From Bdellovibrio sp. BCCA (GTDB lineage: Bacteria > Bdellovibrionota > Bdellovibrionia > Bdellovibrionales > Bdellovibrionaceae): 64,000 bases of DNA. A program made the position numbers and the translations under genes. Under the pieces are notes generated by a model. The model ran no database searches and was not told the origin of the DNA. It worked only from the letters and a program-made list of their open reading frames with translations. The stretch is from NCBI RefSeq assembly GCF_037996825.1, contig NZ_JBBNAC010000001.1, forward strand, positions 2,542,001-2,606,000. The letters are read 5' to 3'. Below, piece by piece: positions 54,600 to 63,289 of the stretch; the first letter of the stretch is position 1, and each line of letters opens with the position of its first letter.

Positions 54600-56009
54600 A
54601 TGGCTGATACTCAATTTGATGTGATTGTAATTGGTTCTGGTCCCGGCGGTTATGTTGGGGCAATTCGTGCGGCTCAACTTGGACTTAAAACAGCAGTGAT
54701 CGAAAAAGACAAAACTTTCGGCGGCACATGCTTGAATGTCGGCTGTATTCCTTCAAAAGCGCTTTTGGAAAGTTCTGAGCACTTTGTCGCCGCTCAACAT
54801 GACTTTGCAGCTCACGGTGTGAAAGTGGCGAAGGTCGAATTGGATCTTCCAACAATGATGTCTCGCAAAGACAAGGTTGTGAAACAAAACACCGAAGGTA
54901 TTGCGTTCCTTTTCAAGAAAAACAAGATCACGCCATTCACAGGAATGGGAAAAATCGTTGGAGCTGGTAAAGTTGAAGTGAAAGCCGAAGACGGCACAAC
55001 TCAAGTTCTGACAACAAAGAACATCGTGATCGCGACAGGTTCTGCTCCTGTGGAACTTCCTTTCTTGAAGTTCGATGAAAAGCGCATTGTTTCTAACACA
55101 GGCGCCTTGGCTCTTTCACAGCTTCCGAAATCCATGATTGTTGTTGGTGGTGGCGTTATCGGTCTTGAGTTGGGCTCTGTATGGCAACGTCTTGGAACGA
55201 AAGTGACCGTGATCGAGTACACAAATCGCCTTGGCGGTCCTATGGATCAAGACTGCATGAACGTGCTTAAGAAGAATCTTGAAAAAGAAGGCATGACGAT
55301 CCTCACTTCTACAAAAGTGACAGGCTCTAAAACTTTGAATGACGGTGTTGAAGTTACTTACGAATCTTTGACGGATGGAAAAGCGACTTCTTTGAAAACC
55401 GATGTTGTTCTTGTAGCGACAGGTCGTAAGCCATTCACAAATGGCGTGGGCTGCGAAGAGATGGGCATTCAAAAAGACCCTCAAGGTCGCATTCTCGTCG
55501 ATACTCACTATCAAACAAATGTTCCTGGTATCTTTGCGATTGGTGACGTTATCACAGGCCCAATGCTTGCGCATAAAGCGGAAGAAGAAGGTGTGGCTGT
55601 TGCAGAAATGATCGCAGGTAAAGCAGGACATGTGAACTATGAAACAGTTCCGGGCGTGATCTACACTCATCCTGAAATTGCTTCTGTGGGTATCACGGAA
55701 GAACAAGCGAAAGAAAAAGGTCTTGAGATCAACGTCGGTAAATTCCCATTCTTGGCAAATGGTCGCGCCAGAGCGAAAGGTTTCACAGAAGGTTTTGTGA
55801 AAATCATCGCGGATAAAAAAACGGACCGCATCTTGGGCGCTCACATGGTGGGACCTGGTGTTTCTGAATTGATCCACGAAGTGATCGTGTGCATGGAATT
55901 CGGCGGTAGCAGTGAAGATCTTGCAAGATCTTTCCACGCGCATCCGACTCTCAGTGAAGTTGTTCGCGAAGCGGCTTTGGCCGTTGAAAAACGTCAAAGA
56001 CAAATGTAA
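54600..56009 (+). CDS. lpdA: dihydrolipoyl dehydrogenase (E3)
   Basis: The FAD flavoprotein that reoxidises lipoyl groups of 2-oxo acid dehydrogenase complexes. About 469 residues. Motifs are the FAD site VIVIGSGPGGYVGAIRAAQLG, the redox disulfide GGTCLNVGCIPSK, the NAD site IVVGGGVIGLELGSVW, the second FAD motif GIFAIGDVITGPMLAHKA, and the His-Glu pair in FHAHPTLSEVV. The frame opens at 54570, but AAAGGA eight bases before the ATG at 54600 (MADTQFDVIVIG) fixes the start. It probably serves the sucAB complex. Confidence 0.97.
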   Translation: MADTQFDVIVIGSGPGGYVGAIRAAQLGLKTAVIEKDKTFGGTCLNVGCIPSKALLESSEHFVAAQHDFAAHGVKVAKVELDLPTMMSRKDKVVKQNTEGIAFLFKKNKITPFTGMGKIVGAGKVEVKAEDGTTQVLTTKNIVIATGSAPVELPFLKFDEKRIVSNTGALALSQLPKSMIVVGGGVIGLELGSVWQRLGTKVTVIEYTNRLGGPMDQDCMNVLKKNLEKEGMTILTSTKVTGSKTLNDGVEVTYESLTDGKATSLKTDVVLVATGRKPFTNGVGCEEMGIQKDPQGRILVDTHYQTNVPGIFAIGDVITGPMLAHKAEEEGVAVAEMIAGKAGHVNYETVPGVIYTHPEIASVGITEEQAKEKGLEINVGKFPFLANGRARAKGFTEGFVKIIADKKTDRILGAHMVGPGVSELIHEVIVCMEFGGSSEDLARSFHAHPTLSEVVREAALAVEKRQRQM

Positions 56010-56032
56010 TTCGAAAAGACATTTTAAAACAG

Positions 56033-56062
56033 AAAAGGCAGAGTGTTATCTCTGCCTTTTTT
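56033..56062. terminator. intrinsic terminator after lpdA
   Basis: AAAAGGCAGAG and CTCTGCCTTTT pair over 11 bp around TGTTAT, followed by TTATTT. It also lies between lpdA and the convergent cupin pseudogene. Confidence 0.88.
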
Positions 56063-56067
56063 ATTTC

Positions 56068-56426
56068 CTATGGACGTCGGATCAGATTGTATTTGTCTTG
56101 AACTCTCTCAATATCTTTTAAAGTCTGCTCGTAATTTCCCACTTTGTCAGACTTACTTGCAATAAGTGGGATCATTTCTCTAAAAAATCCTTCGAAACCA
56201 CCCGGAGTGTAAATAATTAAGCATCTTGCCGTCTCAGGGCTGGGATTGGCCCAGCGAAAGAAGGTTCTGCGCGGAATAAAGACCGCGTCTCCACGTCTCT
56301 TTCAACAAGGGAAAACTGCCCGCCCGTGGCCTCTTTATCTATTTTGATTGTAATGCGATCAGATCCTACCTGAAGAGTCTCCCCTTGATCGGCTGAGACT
56401 GTGAACGCTTTCGGTCCAGACGCCAT
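56068..56426 (-). pseudogene. cupin gene with internal deletion and frameshift
   Basis: GGAGG and ATG open a frame reading MASGPKAFTVSADQGETLQ to FSLVERDV, like the first strands of a cupin of the quercetin-dioxygenase-like group. The frame then runs into unrelated residues and stops at 56217. A different frame starting near 56296 continues with GDAVFIPRRTFFRW, then CLIIYTPGGFEGFFREM and stops at 56068, which is the normal C-terminal half. About 40 residues that would hold the metal-binding HxH and Glu motif are missing at the joint. The gene is divergent from a marR-type gene that probably once controlled it. Confidence 0.8.
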
Positions 56427-56436
56427 AAAACCTCCG

Positions 56437-56481
56437 ATATCTTGACATCAAGATATTTTGTATTTATCTTGATTTCAAGAT
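56437..56481. promoter_or_regulatory. two palindromic MarR-type operators
   Basis: ATATCTTGACATCAAGATAT (56437-56456) and ATCTTGATTTCAAGAT (56466-56481) share perfect ATCTTGA/TCAAGAT arms with a 2-bp centre, 27 bp apart centre to centre. The first lies just before the cupin ribosome site and the second overlaps the MarR start codon, so the regulator would repress both directions. Confidence 0.8.
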
Positions 56482-56992
56482 GAAAGATCAAAAAGACTCA
56501 AACCGAGATTACGTCGACGTTTTTTTACAAGAATGGGAAAACCAAAGCGGACAGGTTCGTTATTCTGACCCTTCCACGGCCTTTTTATTTCGCACCTTGC
56601 GGCTATCAGCCCTTTTAGAAGAGCGGCTTGCGATTCTTTGTAACAAGCACGGCATCACAGCCTCACAATTTCAAACTCTCGCAGCTTTACGCCGTCTTTC
56701 GCCACAACCCCTGACAGCCGCCCAAGTGATGAAATACAGTGTTCTCACCTCTGGTTCCGTGACAAGCATGATCGACCAATTACAAAAAAAGGGATTGGTT
56801 AAAAAAATCCAAGACGAATCTGATAAACGAGCCGTGCGCATCACACTCACCGCGCGCGGGAAAGACTTAATAGAACCGATTTTAAAAGAAAGACTTAAAG
56901 AGCTTCAAAGCTTCGCAAAAAAGATTTCTAAAAAAGAACAAGATGCCGTGTCAGAAGCCTTAAAGAAAATCTTGCTCTTCGAAGAACATTAA
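56480..56992 (+). CDS. MarR-family transcriptional regulator
   Basis: A 170-residue dimeric winged-helix repressor. The DNA-binding region reads GITASQFQTLAALRRLSPQPLTAAQVMKYSVLTSGSVTSMIDQLQKKGLVKK, followed by the wing DESDKRAVRITLTARGKDLI, the MarR hallmark. There is no ribosome site, and the start codon is part of an operator palindrome, pointing to autorepression. The divergent target is now a pseudogene, so other targets or a degenerate role are possible. Confidence 0.94.
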   Translation: MKDQKDSNRDYVDVFLQEWENQSGQVRYSDPSTAFLFRTLRLSALLEERLAILCNKHGITASQFQTLAALRRLSPQPLTAAQVMKYSVLTSGSVTSMIDQLQKKGLVKKIQDESDKRAVRITLTARGKDLIEPILKERLKELQSFAKKISKKEQDAVSEALKKILLFEEH

Positions 56993-57062
56993 CGCCACAG
57001 GGACTGCAAAGCCATTGTTCCAAAGCGAAACACGATCTGTGTCTCATGAGACATCCGTACGC

Positions 57063-57090
57063 TATAGTTTCTCGTATAAACAACCGATAC
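57063..57090 (+). promoter_or_regulatory. sigma-28-like promoter of the Asp-box lipoprotein gene
   Basis: TATAGTTT, 12 nt, ACCGATAC. Seven of eight -35 positions match TAAAGTTT. The -10 ends 7 nt before the GTG start, so the mRNA would be leaderless. Confidence 0.55.
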
Positions 57091-57097
57091 TATAACT

Positions 57098-59626
57098 GTG
57101 AAAACTTTTTTGGAACGTCTTCTCTTCACATTGCTCGTACCGTTTTTGGTGAATTGCCAACTCGACGCCCATTTGCAAAGTTCTCTTTCAATTCCTTCAT
57201 TGGCAACGCCGCCTCTTCCCTTAGCAAAGTCTTCCGTGTATTCAGGAGAGTCCATTTCATTGCAGACTCTTTTTGCAACCGACGAATATACCAATTACGT
57301 CATCTCAAGTCCTGATGGATACTATGATTCGGCCAGCGACTCTTTAGTCATTCCCAAAAATCTAAGTAGCAAAACCACCGAACTTATTTTGACCTCTGCC
57401 GATGGAGAAACAAAGAAAGTCACGGTAAACATATTAGGCCTTGATGAATCTTTTGTGATGGAAACTCCGCAAACTTATGGAGATCAAAATTATCCAACTT
57501 CAGGCACAAAACTTTCAGATGGAACTTTATTGATTGGAACCATCATTGTCGATTCCGCAGGAGGTTGGGAGTGGACCGTCGTTCAACGCAGCTCTGATAA
57601 CGGAATTACTTGGAATGTGGCCGATCACTATCGGCCCTACAACGAGGGCGAGGCCCACATCTTGGCTATGTCCAGTCATTTAAACTCCGCTTATTCATGC
57701 GGATACCAATGGGATTCTGATAATTACGATGCTATTCATTGGTATGTCAGGCGATCAACCGACAGTGGGCTCACATGGACGTCAGCCGATGTAGATACAG
57801 AGTTAGATATCGAAAGTTTATGCCAATCCACTGCGACGTCACCTTCTACGGGATATGTTTACGCCGCTGGGTACGATTCCCGAGGCCCCGGCAACACCAA
57901 TCGTTGGGTTCTCAAAGAAAGTAAGGATCAGGGGCAAACTTGGTCCATCATCTACACTCAAGATGTAAACACCTATAATGCCCAAATCCTGCATGTGCGA
58001 GTGGCTCCTGATAACACTATTTGGTTCATTGCTCAAAACGCTTCTGGTAAAGCCGTTTTATATAAAGGGACTTTTGCAACATCATGGTCATTTGCAGACA
58101 TGAACGTGGATTTAGGCAACGTGGCGACTTCTAATTATCAAGGTTACGGCGAGCTGCAAATCATCAACAATACAACGGCCTATCTTTCTTCAAATTTTGG
58201 AAGCTACAGTTGGAACATCAAACGGACTACCGATGGTGGCGTGACCTGGGCAGAAATCTACAACTACGGTTCCATGTCAACTAAGGTCGGCGAAGTTGAA
58301 GTTTTAGGCGACGGCACAATAGTTTCCATAGGCACCTACTATCCTCCCGGTTGGCCTGCTCCTAATCCAGAAATAAAAATAGTCCGCAGCACAGATGGCG
58401 GGAATACATGGTCCACGTCAACACTGAAGTCAGGAAGCTACGTTAACGGCTGCCTCCTATTTCCAGGAACAGGCAATGGCGTTCATGCAATAGCCAGCTT
58501 CTATTACTATGCTCTCAACTTTTATTCGACTGACAGTGGTGCCACGTGGTCAGAAAGAGACTTCATTGCTTATACCGAAAAATTTTATAATGAAATCACT
58601 AAGCTCCTTGTCCTCCCGTCGGGTGGCTACCTCAGCGTTGGCTGGCTGAGTTCTTTATCAAAATCCAACGACAATAATCCTTGGTTCACGGGAATCAGCT
58701 CCGACAAAGGAAAAACATGGAGTACCGCGGATCTGTTCGTAGACCCTACCCGCACATTCTCAACGGTCGATGCCGCTTACGACAACCTTGGAAACATCTA
58801 TGTCCTGGGTAAGTCAGAATCCTCGGCACTTGTTCGCAAAAGTTCAGACGGCGGGCAAACTTGGACCTACGTTGAACAATACACTCATCCAACCTATCCA
58901 TCGCAGCCTTTCCAATGGTCTACAAATGGACGTCTCGTCGCGGATCAGAATAATAATTTATATTATGGTGCATTTTATGGATATTCTTCCAACGGCTTTG
59001 TCGAAATACGAAAAGGCTCATCCGGAGGAACAACGTGGAATACTGTAAGCACATTTCCCCAGAATACCAGCAATACAATTTTTGGTATGGATGATTTTAA
59101 AGTCGATAAGAACAATGTCTTATGGCTCTCGGGACGGGAGTCCAATCCGGCCTCGGAAAGAATTCTCTACAAATCCGTCGATGGCGGAGTTACTTGGAAT
59201 GAGGTCCGTCGAGAGTCCAATACCACCTCGAATCCTTATGAGGAAATCGCTTTTGACTCAAATGGAAATATCTATTTAAGGCAACAAACACGGATTCAAA
59301 AAAGTGTGGATGGAGGTTCAACTTGGACGACCATCATGGATTCTACCTACGCGCCGAAAAGTCTTTTGATTACGACAAATAATAAAATTTTTGTTTTAAC
59401 TTCCGACGATAAGATACTGAAGCTAGGCAATGACGGAAGTTGGTTACTGATTAACGATCAGGTGCCTTTAATAACCGCTCAAGGGCATAATTACATATAT
59501 TCCTATGAATACAGTTCAGTCGCCTTATATCAACTTGATTCGGATACTATCGGCGTCCAAACCCATTACGCTGAGGCGAAAGTTGGTTATGTCGACTTTA
59601 TCAAGACCATCAAGATATCCGACTAA
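57098..59626 (+). CDS. Asp-box (BNR) repeat surface lipoprotein
   Basis: An 842-residue protein starting at GTG. The N-terminus ends in PFLVNC, a lipobox-like site with Cys20, so lipid anchoring is likely. The body contains ten Asp-boxes of the form SxDxGxTW (for example RSTDSGLTW, TTDGGVTW, KSVDGGSTW) and one degenerate copy, spread over a region from about 160 to 770, as in sialidase-type or sortilin-type propellers. Catalytic sialidase residues (RIP, Arg triad) are not apparent, so a binding propeller is more likely than an enzyme. It has no Shine-Dalgarno site and is preceded by a FliA-type promoter. Confidence 0.9.
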   Translation: MKTFLERLLFTLLVPFLVNCQLDAHLQSSLSIPSLATPPLPLAKSSVYSGESISLQTLFATDEYTNYVISSPDGYYDSASDSLVIPKNLSSKTTELILTSADGETKKVTVNILGLDESFVMETPQTYGDQNYPTSGTKLSDGTLLIGTIIVDSAGGWEWTVVQRSSDNGITWNVADHYRPYNEGEAHILAMSSHLNSAYSCGYQWDSDNYDAIHWYVRRSTDSGLTWTSADVDTELDIESLCQSTATSPSTGYVYAAGYDSRGPGNTNRWVLKESKDQGQTWSIIYTQDVNTYNAQILHVRVAPDNTIWFIAQNASGKAVLYKGTFATSWSFADMNVDLGNVATSNYQGYGELQIINNTTAYLSSNFGSYSWNIKRTTDGGVTWAEIYNYGSMSTKVGEVEVLGDGTIVSIGTYYPPGWPAPNPEIKIVRSTDGGNTWSTSTLKSGSYVNGCLLFPGTGNGVHAIASFYYYALNFYSTDSGATWSERDFIAYTEKFYNEITKLLVLPSGGYLSVGWLSSLSKSNDNNPWFTGISSDKGKTWSTADLFVDPTRTFSTVDAAYDNLGNIYVLGKSESSALVRKSSDGGQTWTYVEQYTHPTYPSQPFQWSTNGRLVADQNNNLYYGAFYGYSSNGFVEIRKGSSGGTTWNTVSTFPQNTSNTIFGMDDFKVDKNNVLWLSGRESNPASERILYKSVDGGVTWNEVRRESNTTSNPYEEIAFDSNGNIYLRQQTRIQKSVDGGSTWTTIMDSTYAPKSLLITTNNKIFVLTSDDKILKLGNDGSWLLINDQVPLITAQGHNYIYSYEYSSVALYQLDSDTIGVQTHYAEAKVGYVDFIKTIKISD

Positions 59627-59653
59627 TCCTTGGCCTTTGTTTTCAGAAAAAAT

Positions 59654-60079
59654 CTAACGACACAACGACTGCAAGACAGTCCAAGCCGGTTTTACCGCAG
59701 GTTCTTGCGGAGCTTCTTCGGCTGTGGGTTCATATTGGCTTAGAAGGTCATTTTCGTATTTTAGACATTCCTTCTTTTTGAATTTTCCCTGCGCTGGCAA
59801 GGACTCTAAAACAGAAACTACAAAATCCATATGCGATTCATCTAAAGCGCCCTGAGGTGCACTGTTTTCGCGAAGAGATTTAATCTGTCCCAAAACACGA
59901 TTCATAGCGCTGTATTTTTCTTTGGTGTTCTTTGCCTTGACCACTTCTTTTTCTAAAAGCTCTGCATAACTATCCACTTGTTGACGCAAGCTGCGTGAAC
60001 TGCGAACAGGGACTTCGATAGCCGCGTGAGCATCCAAGACTAAGAACCATGTCGAAAACAACAAAATAACGGATTTCAT
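59654..60079 (-). CDS. small exported protein, paralogue A of a local pair
   Basis: 141 residues with signal peptide (MKSVILLFSTWFLVLDAHAA). The longer open frame to 60370 overlaps the divergent gene and has no ribosome site; GGGAGG before the ATG at 60079 fixes the start. The C-terminal half (KKKECLKYENDLLSQYEPTAEE, PAVKPAWTVLQSLC) aligns with the product of 60799-61269 (EKCPEYKARVMNDFEPYAEK, PALKRSYQIIEGIC): the same Cys positions, FEP/YEP, and C-terminal Cys. Predicted mostly helical with two conserved Cys. Unknown family. Confidence 0.82.
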   Translation of the reverse strand: MKSVILLFSTWFLVLDAHAAIEVPVRSSRSLRQQVDSYAELLEKEVVKAKNTKEKYSAMNRVLGQIKSLRENSAPQGALDESHMDFVVSVLESLPAQGKFKKKECLKYENDLLSQYEPTAEEAPQEPAVKPAWTVLQSLCR

Positions 60080-60188
60080 GCTCACCTCCCGTCCTTTTAT
60101 CTTATGTTCTGACGATTTTTTCAATCTCGACTGTGTCCTTAAGCCAAATACTGATACTTTTTTAATCAAGTACGTTTGAGGAACCACA

Positions 60189-60794
60189 ATGAAAAGCTTA
60201 ATTCTTGCCTTTATTTCGTTTTTTTCACTTGTATTAACAGCGACAAGCGCTGCTTCAGCTTTCGCGTCTTCCGACGCTACAGCACTGCCGACTGCTGCCG
60301 GAAAAATGGACATGACGTGTATTACAGAATTCCCGACAACCAGCTTTGCCATTCGTGAAGTGGGTGACATTGTGATTGTCGAGGTCTTTCATCACAATGG
60401 TCCTCGCTATATGCCAGTTTTTGATGGTCTTGCGACTCCCAGTGATATCGCAAAGATCAATGCCAAAGCTCAAACTTTGACAGCACTTCCGACAATTCAA
60501 CGCTTTGAGTGGCCCCGTTCTAAATGTCAAATTCAAGGAACTATGATCGAATCCTGCTTCGGCACAACGGATGAGCAAGATCAAAACGGTTTCAAAGTAA
60601 AAGGTTGGTCTTTCTATTCGTCGTTAGTGACGGAGAAAAGCTTCGCGGGCACTTACAACTCTTACAGGCTTGCTTTAGATTTAACAATCGACGGACAGAG
60701 CTATTCGATGCCAATGAAATACGCAGAGAATGAATGCAGTCCGGAGTCTTTGATGGCAAGAGAGTTGAGAACCAAATCCCAACTCTCCAAATAA
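60189..60794 (+). CDS. hypothetical exported protein
   Basis: A 201-residue protein with signal peptide (to SAASAFA). The mature part is beta-rich (DIVIVEVFHHNGPRYMPVFDG; SYRLALDLTIDGQSYSMPMKY) with four cysteines (CITEF, KCQIQ, SCFG, NECSP) that could form two disulfides. GAGGAA precedes the ATG. It lies between the two paralogues of the neighbouring family but is on the opposite strand. The family was not recognised. Confidence 0.82.
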   Translation: MKSLILAFISFFSLVLTATSAASAFASSDATALPTAAGKMDMTCITEFPTTSFAIREVGDIVIVEVFHHNGPRYMPVFDGLATPSDIAKINAKAQTLTALPTIQRFEWPRSKCQIQGTMIESCFGTTDEQDQNGFKVKGWSFYSSLVTEKSFAGTYNSYRLALDLTIDGQSYSMPMKYAENECSPESLMARELRTKSQLSK

Positions 60795-60798
60795 AAAA

Positions 60799-61269
60799 TT
60801 AAGAACAAATACCTTCAATGATTTGATAAGAACGTTTCAGAGCCGGATGCGATGGCATTTTTTCCGCATAAGGCTCAAAGTCATTCATGACACGCGCTTT
60901 GTATTCAGGACACTTCTCCACCGAGAAATGAGGATCTTGCGCCACGTGCTCCAAAGATTCTGTCGCATAATCCAAATAAACTTCTTTATCCACTGTTTGC
61001 AACGCACTTTGTTTGCGCACTTCTGCAATCGTTGAAAGAGTTTCTTTTAATATCTCGACTTTTTCACTCGCTGGCATACGCGAATGAACTTTTCTGTTAA
61101 GACCGTTGAGGTTCATATCCACCGTCTGCACGACATTGGCAACAGCCATCATTTGCGCTGCAGAATCACCACCTGGTGAAAAAGGCGCTCTCACATGAAA
61201 AGAGAAAGCGGATGTCACTAGAACTGCGGAAACCGCTCCTAGAACTGTAAGTATTGATCTGCTGTACAT
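60799..61269 (-). CDS. small exported protein, paralogue B of a local pair
   Basis: 156 residues with an N-terminal hydrophobic signal (SILTVLGAVSAVLVTSAFSF). The C-terminal 80 residues match paralogue A, including the two conserved Cys and the FEPYAE segment. GGGAG precedes the ATG. The first 31 nt lie inside the end of the SLT-like gene, so translation is coupled to it, and a shared function with that peptidoglycan-type enzyme is a reasonable inference. Confidence 0.85.
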   Translation of the reverse strand: MYSRSILTVLGAVSAVLVTSAFSFHVRAPFSPGGDSAAQMMAVANVVQTVDMNLNGLNRKVHSRMPASEKVEILKETLSTIAEVRKQSALQTVDKEVYLDYATESLEHVAQDPHFSVEKCPEYKARVMNDFEPYAEKMPSHPALKRSYQIIEGICS

Positions 61270-62864
61270 ACTCTTGCTCCCATTTCTTTTTCCAATTGTT
61301 TATGCTTAGCTGCCACGAAACTCAGGTACCCTGGCGCACCACCGGCACTCGTGTCCGTGATGATGGAGTACGCGTGGGCAATTCTCATATACTCCGGTAA
61401 AGTCAACTCGTCAGACTTTGCAAACACCGCCTGCAAAAGAGGATGACGATACTTATCGTATTTCACTTTAAGCTCGTTGATTTTCTTCTGCTTGTCTTCG
61501 GCAGAAAGTTTTTGATTGTCGTTAATCGCCTTTACTTCTTTTTGCACGTAAGGACGAAGTTCTTTGTATGTTTTTTGTGCTTTGTTCGCATCAAGTCCTA
61601 GTTCGCGAAGAACTTCAAGCGACGTCATCGCTTTATCAAACTCTGCTGCGTCGTCGGAACCCAAACCACGCCAGTATGTTGGAAGATTTGTGACAATCGC
61701 CCATTTACCTGTGCTGACATTTTGGAAGTCGACGTCTTCATCTTTAAGGTACTTCTGCTTTGCTTCTCTTTGTTTGATGAAGTTTTCTAAATAAATTTTG
61801 CCACTGCGAATACCCGCATTAAATCCCAAAGAAACGATCATCTGCTTAATCACGGCACTCGATGCATGAGTGGCACCAAGCTTACGAAGACGCTCGACGA
61901 AGTTTCCTGCGCCGATATAACCGTTGTAGTCTTCACCTTCTCTAAAGGCTCTGCCATTAATAGTGTCATTACCCGCAGAGAAACTAATGCCCGTCGCATT
62001 TTTAAGCATGCTGCGATAGAAAATACCTGTGAATAAAACGTTCTTTAATGGATTTGCTGGCATTGTCATCACGATACAGCGATTGCTGGAAGACCACGGA
62101 GTATAACAATCCGCATCTGAAGCTTCACCCGAGAAACAAAGTTTTTGTCCTTTCGGAACATCAATTTGATAAGCACTTTTTTCGGCGATGATTCTTTTGC
62201 AAGATTCTTTGTTGGATTTTGCGATTTCTTTTACATACCAATCAAGAGCCGACGGGTTTGTTGGAATTCCATCGTAGCGCATGAACACTTCACGAAGAGC
62301 ACTGACTGTTAGCTGTCCTACACCAGCGTCAAAACCGCCGCCCAATGTGTTTACGTGCAAGCCACTTTCGTTATAGAGTTTTGGCAAAAGTTCTTTCACT
62401 GGAATGTTTAAGCAATCACCTACGTCGACTAATGAATTGTAAACGCTGTTCACGTAAGATTCAGTCGCGCACGGAGGTTGGAAGCCCGCTGCATCTGCCC
62501 CTTTGGTTGGCGACAATAAAGCCTGTCCCCTTTCATCACGACATTGCGACATCGCCGTGGATTTTGAATTCAAAGGAATAAAGTTTTGCATAATAAAGGA
62601 GACGCATTCCTTCGGAGGATTGCCGCGTCCCAATTGTGCTTGCGAACGGTTTCCCGCATAGACAGGCGACATCTTTTTTAGATCTTTTAAAAAGTAATTG
62701 CGTTGAGGTCCGCATTGTTCCGCTGTTTCAAAGGCACCTTTAGATGCAAGCTCCGCAGTTCCGACAACTTCTTTTGAGTCTACGGAAAATCCGTACCACC
62801 CGAATGCTGCAAAAGTAAAAAAGCAAAATGCGTAAACCCAGAAGGATGCCTTAGACTGCTTCAC
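61239..62864 (-). CDS. exported protein with SLT/lysozyme-like motif
   Basis: A 541-residue protein with an N-terminal hydrophobic helix (WVYAFCFFTFAAFGWYGF), probably an anchor. LPKLYNESGLHVNTLGGGFDAGVGQLTVSALREVF resembles the lytic transglycosylase core, with Glu166 in the ESG position and GVGQLT (181-186) in place of GLMQ. A second segment (SLGFNAGIRSGKIYLENFI) may correspond to the YNAG-like region. Eight or more Cys suggest a periplasmic, disulfide-stabilised protein. Activity is uncertain. It overlaps paralogue B by 31 nt. Confidence 0.8.
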   Translation of the reverse strand: MKQSKASFWVYAFCFFTFAAFGWYGFSVDSKEVVGTAELASKGAFETAEQCGPQRNYFLKDLKKMSPVYAGNRSQAQLGRGNPPKECVSFIMQNFIPLNSKSTAMSQCRDERGQALLSPTKGADAAGFQPPCATESYVNSVYNSLVDVGDCLNIPVKELLPKLYNESGLHVNTLGGGFDAGVGQLTVSALREVFMRYDGIPTNPSALDWYVKEIAKSNKESCKRIIAEKSAYQIDVPKGQKLCFSGEASDADCYTPWSSSNRCIVMTMPANPLKNVLFTGIFYRSMLKNATGISFSAGNDTINGRAFREGEDYNGYIGAGNFVERLRKLGATHASSAVIKQMIVSLGFNAGIRSGKIYLENFIKQREAKQKYLKDEDVDFQNVSTGKWAIVTNLPTYWRGLGSDDAAEFDKAMTSLEVLRELGLDANKAQKTYKELRPYVQKEVKAINDNQKLSAEDKQKKINELKVKYDKYRHPLLQAVFAKSDELTLPEYMRIAHAYSIITDTSAGGAPGYLSFVAAKHKQLEKEMGARVCTADQYLQF

Positions 62865-62927
62865 GTCTTCTCCTTTATAAAAAATATCAACTTCTTATCT
62901 GTTTATTTCCGCAAAAACTGAACGTCC

Positions 62928-62954
62928 TAAAGTCCAGTTCCAAGATACCGATAA
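62928..62954 (+). promoter_or_regulatory. sigma-28 (FliA-type) promoter
   Basis: TAAAGTCC, 11 nt, ACCGATAA: the best FliA match in the window, with consensus spacing and seven of eight -10 positions. It ends 8 nt before the ATG of the small lipoprotein gene. Confidence 0.7.
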
Positions 62955-62962
62955 GTTGATTA

Positions 62963-63235
62963 ATGAGATCTCACGTTTTTAAAGCTGCTTTTTTATCGCT
63001 TCTTTTGGCCGGGTGTTCGGACGTCACACCGCAAGTCAGCCTTTTGCGAAAAATTCCGGGTCCCGCACAAAACACGGTTCAAAGTCCACCTGTGGAAACT
63101 GAACTCGCCAGTGTCGGTGTCTCAACTTCGACCGACGGCTATCACTTGAAGGCCGTTGTTTCAAAAGAGAACAAAGCTGTCCCCTCTATTTCAGCGAACG
63201 GTTATAAGCTCGTTCTGGACACCCAGGCCGAGTAA
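62963..63235 (+). CDS. small lipoprotein upstream of fibre gene 3
   Basis: 90 residues. MRSHVFKAAFLSLLLAGCSDV is a canonical lipoprotein signal (LLAGC). The mature chain is about 73 residues, Val/Ser/Thr-rich, with a likely beta C-terminal region (VSTSTDGYHLKAVVSKENKAV; SANGYKLVLD). No Shine-Dalgarno site is present and the mRNA is predicted leaderless. Function unknown; its place before fibre 3 and similar promoter type suggest joint expression. Confidence 0.85.
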   Translation: MRSHVFKAAFLSLLLAGCSDVTPQVSLLRKIPGPAQNTVQSPPVETELASVGVSTSTDGYHLKAVVSKENKAVPSISANGYKLVLDTQAE

Positions 63236-63251
63236 AATTCAGTTAAATAAC

Positions 63252-63279
63252 TAATGATTTATCCACGTAATTCCGAATA
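63252..63279 (+). promoter_or_regulatory. weak sigma-28-like promoter of fibre gene 3
   Basis: TAATGATT, 12 nt, TCCGAATA. Six of eight -35 positions match; the -10 is degenerate after CCGA. It ends 10 nt before the ATG. Confidence 0.35.
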
Positions 63280-63289
63280 GTTATTTGGA

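Noticed and set aside
55116-56003. 295-codon minus-strand frame
   Set aside because: It is antisense to lpdA and His/Phe/Arg-rich, typical of a shadow frame of a strongly codon-biased gene.
59654-60370. 238-codon version of paralogue A
   Set aside because: The extra 97 codons overlap the divergent gene and lack a ribosome site; the ATG at 60079 has GGGAGG and begins a signal peptide.
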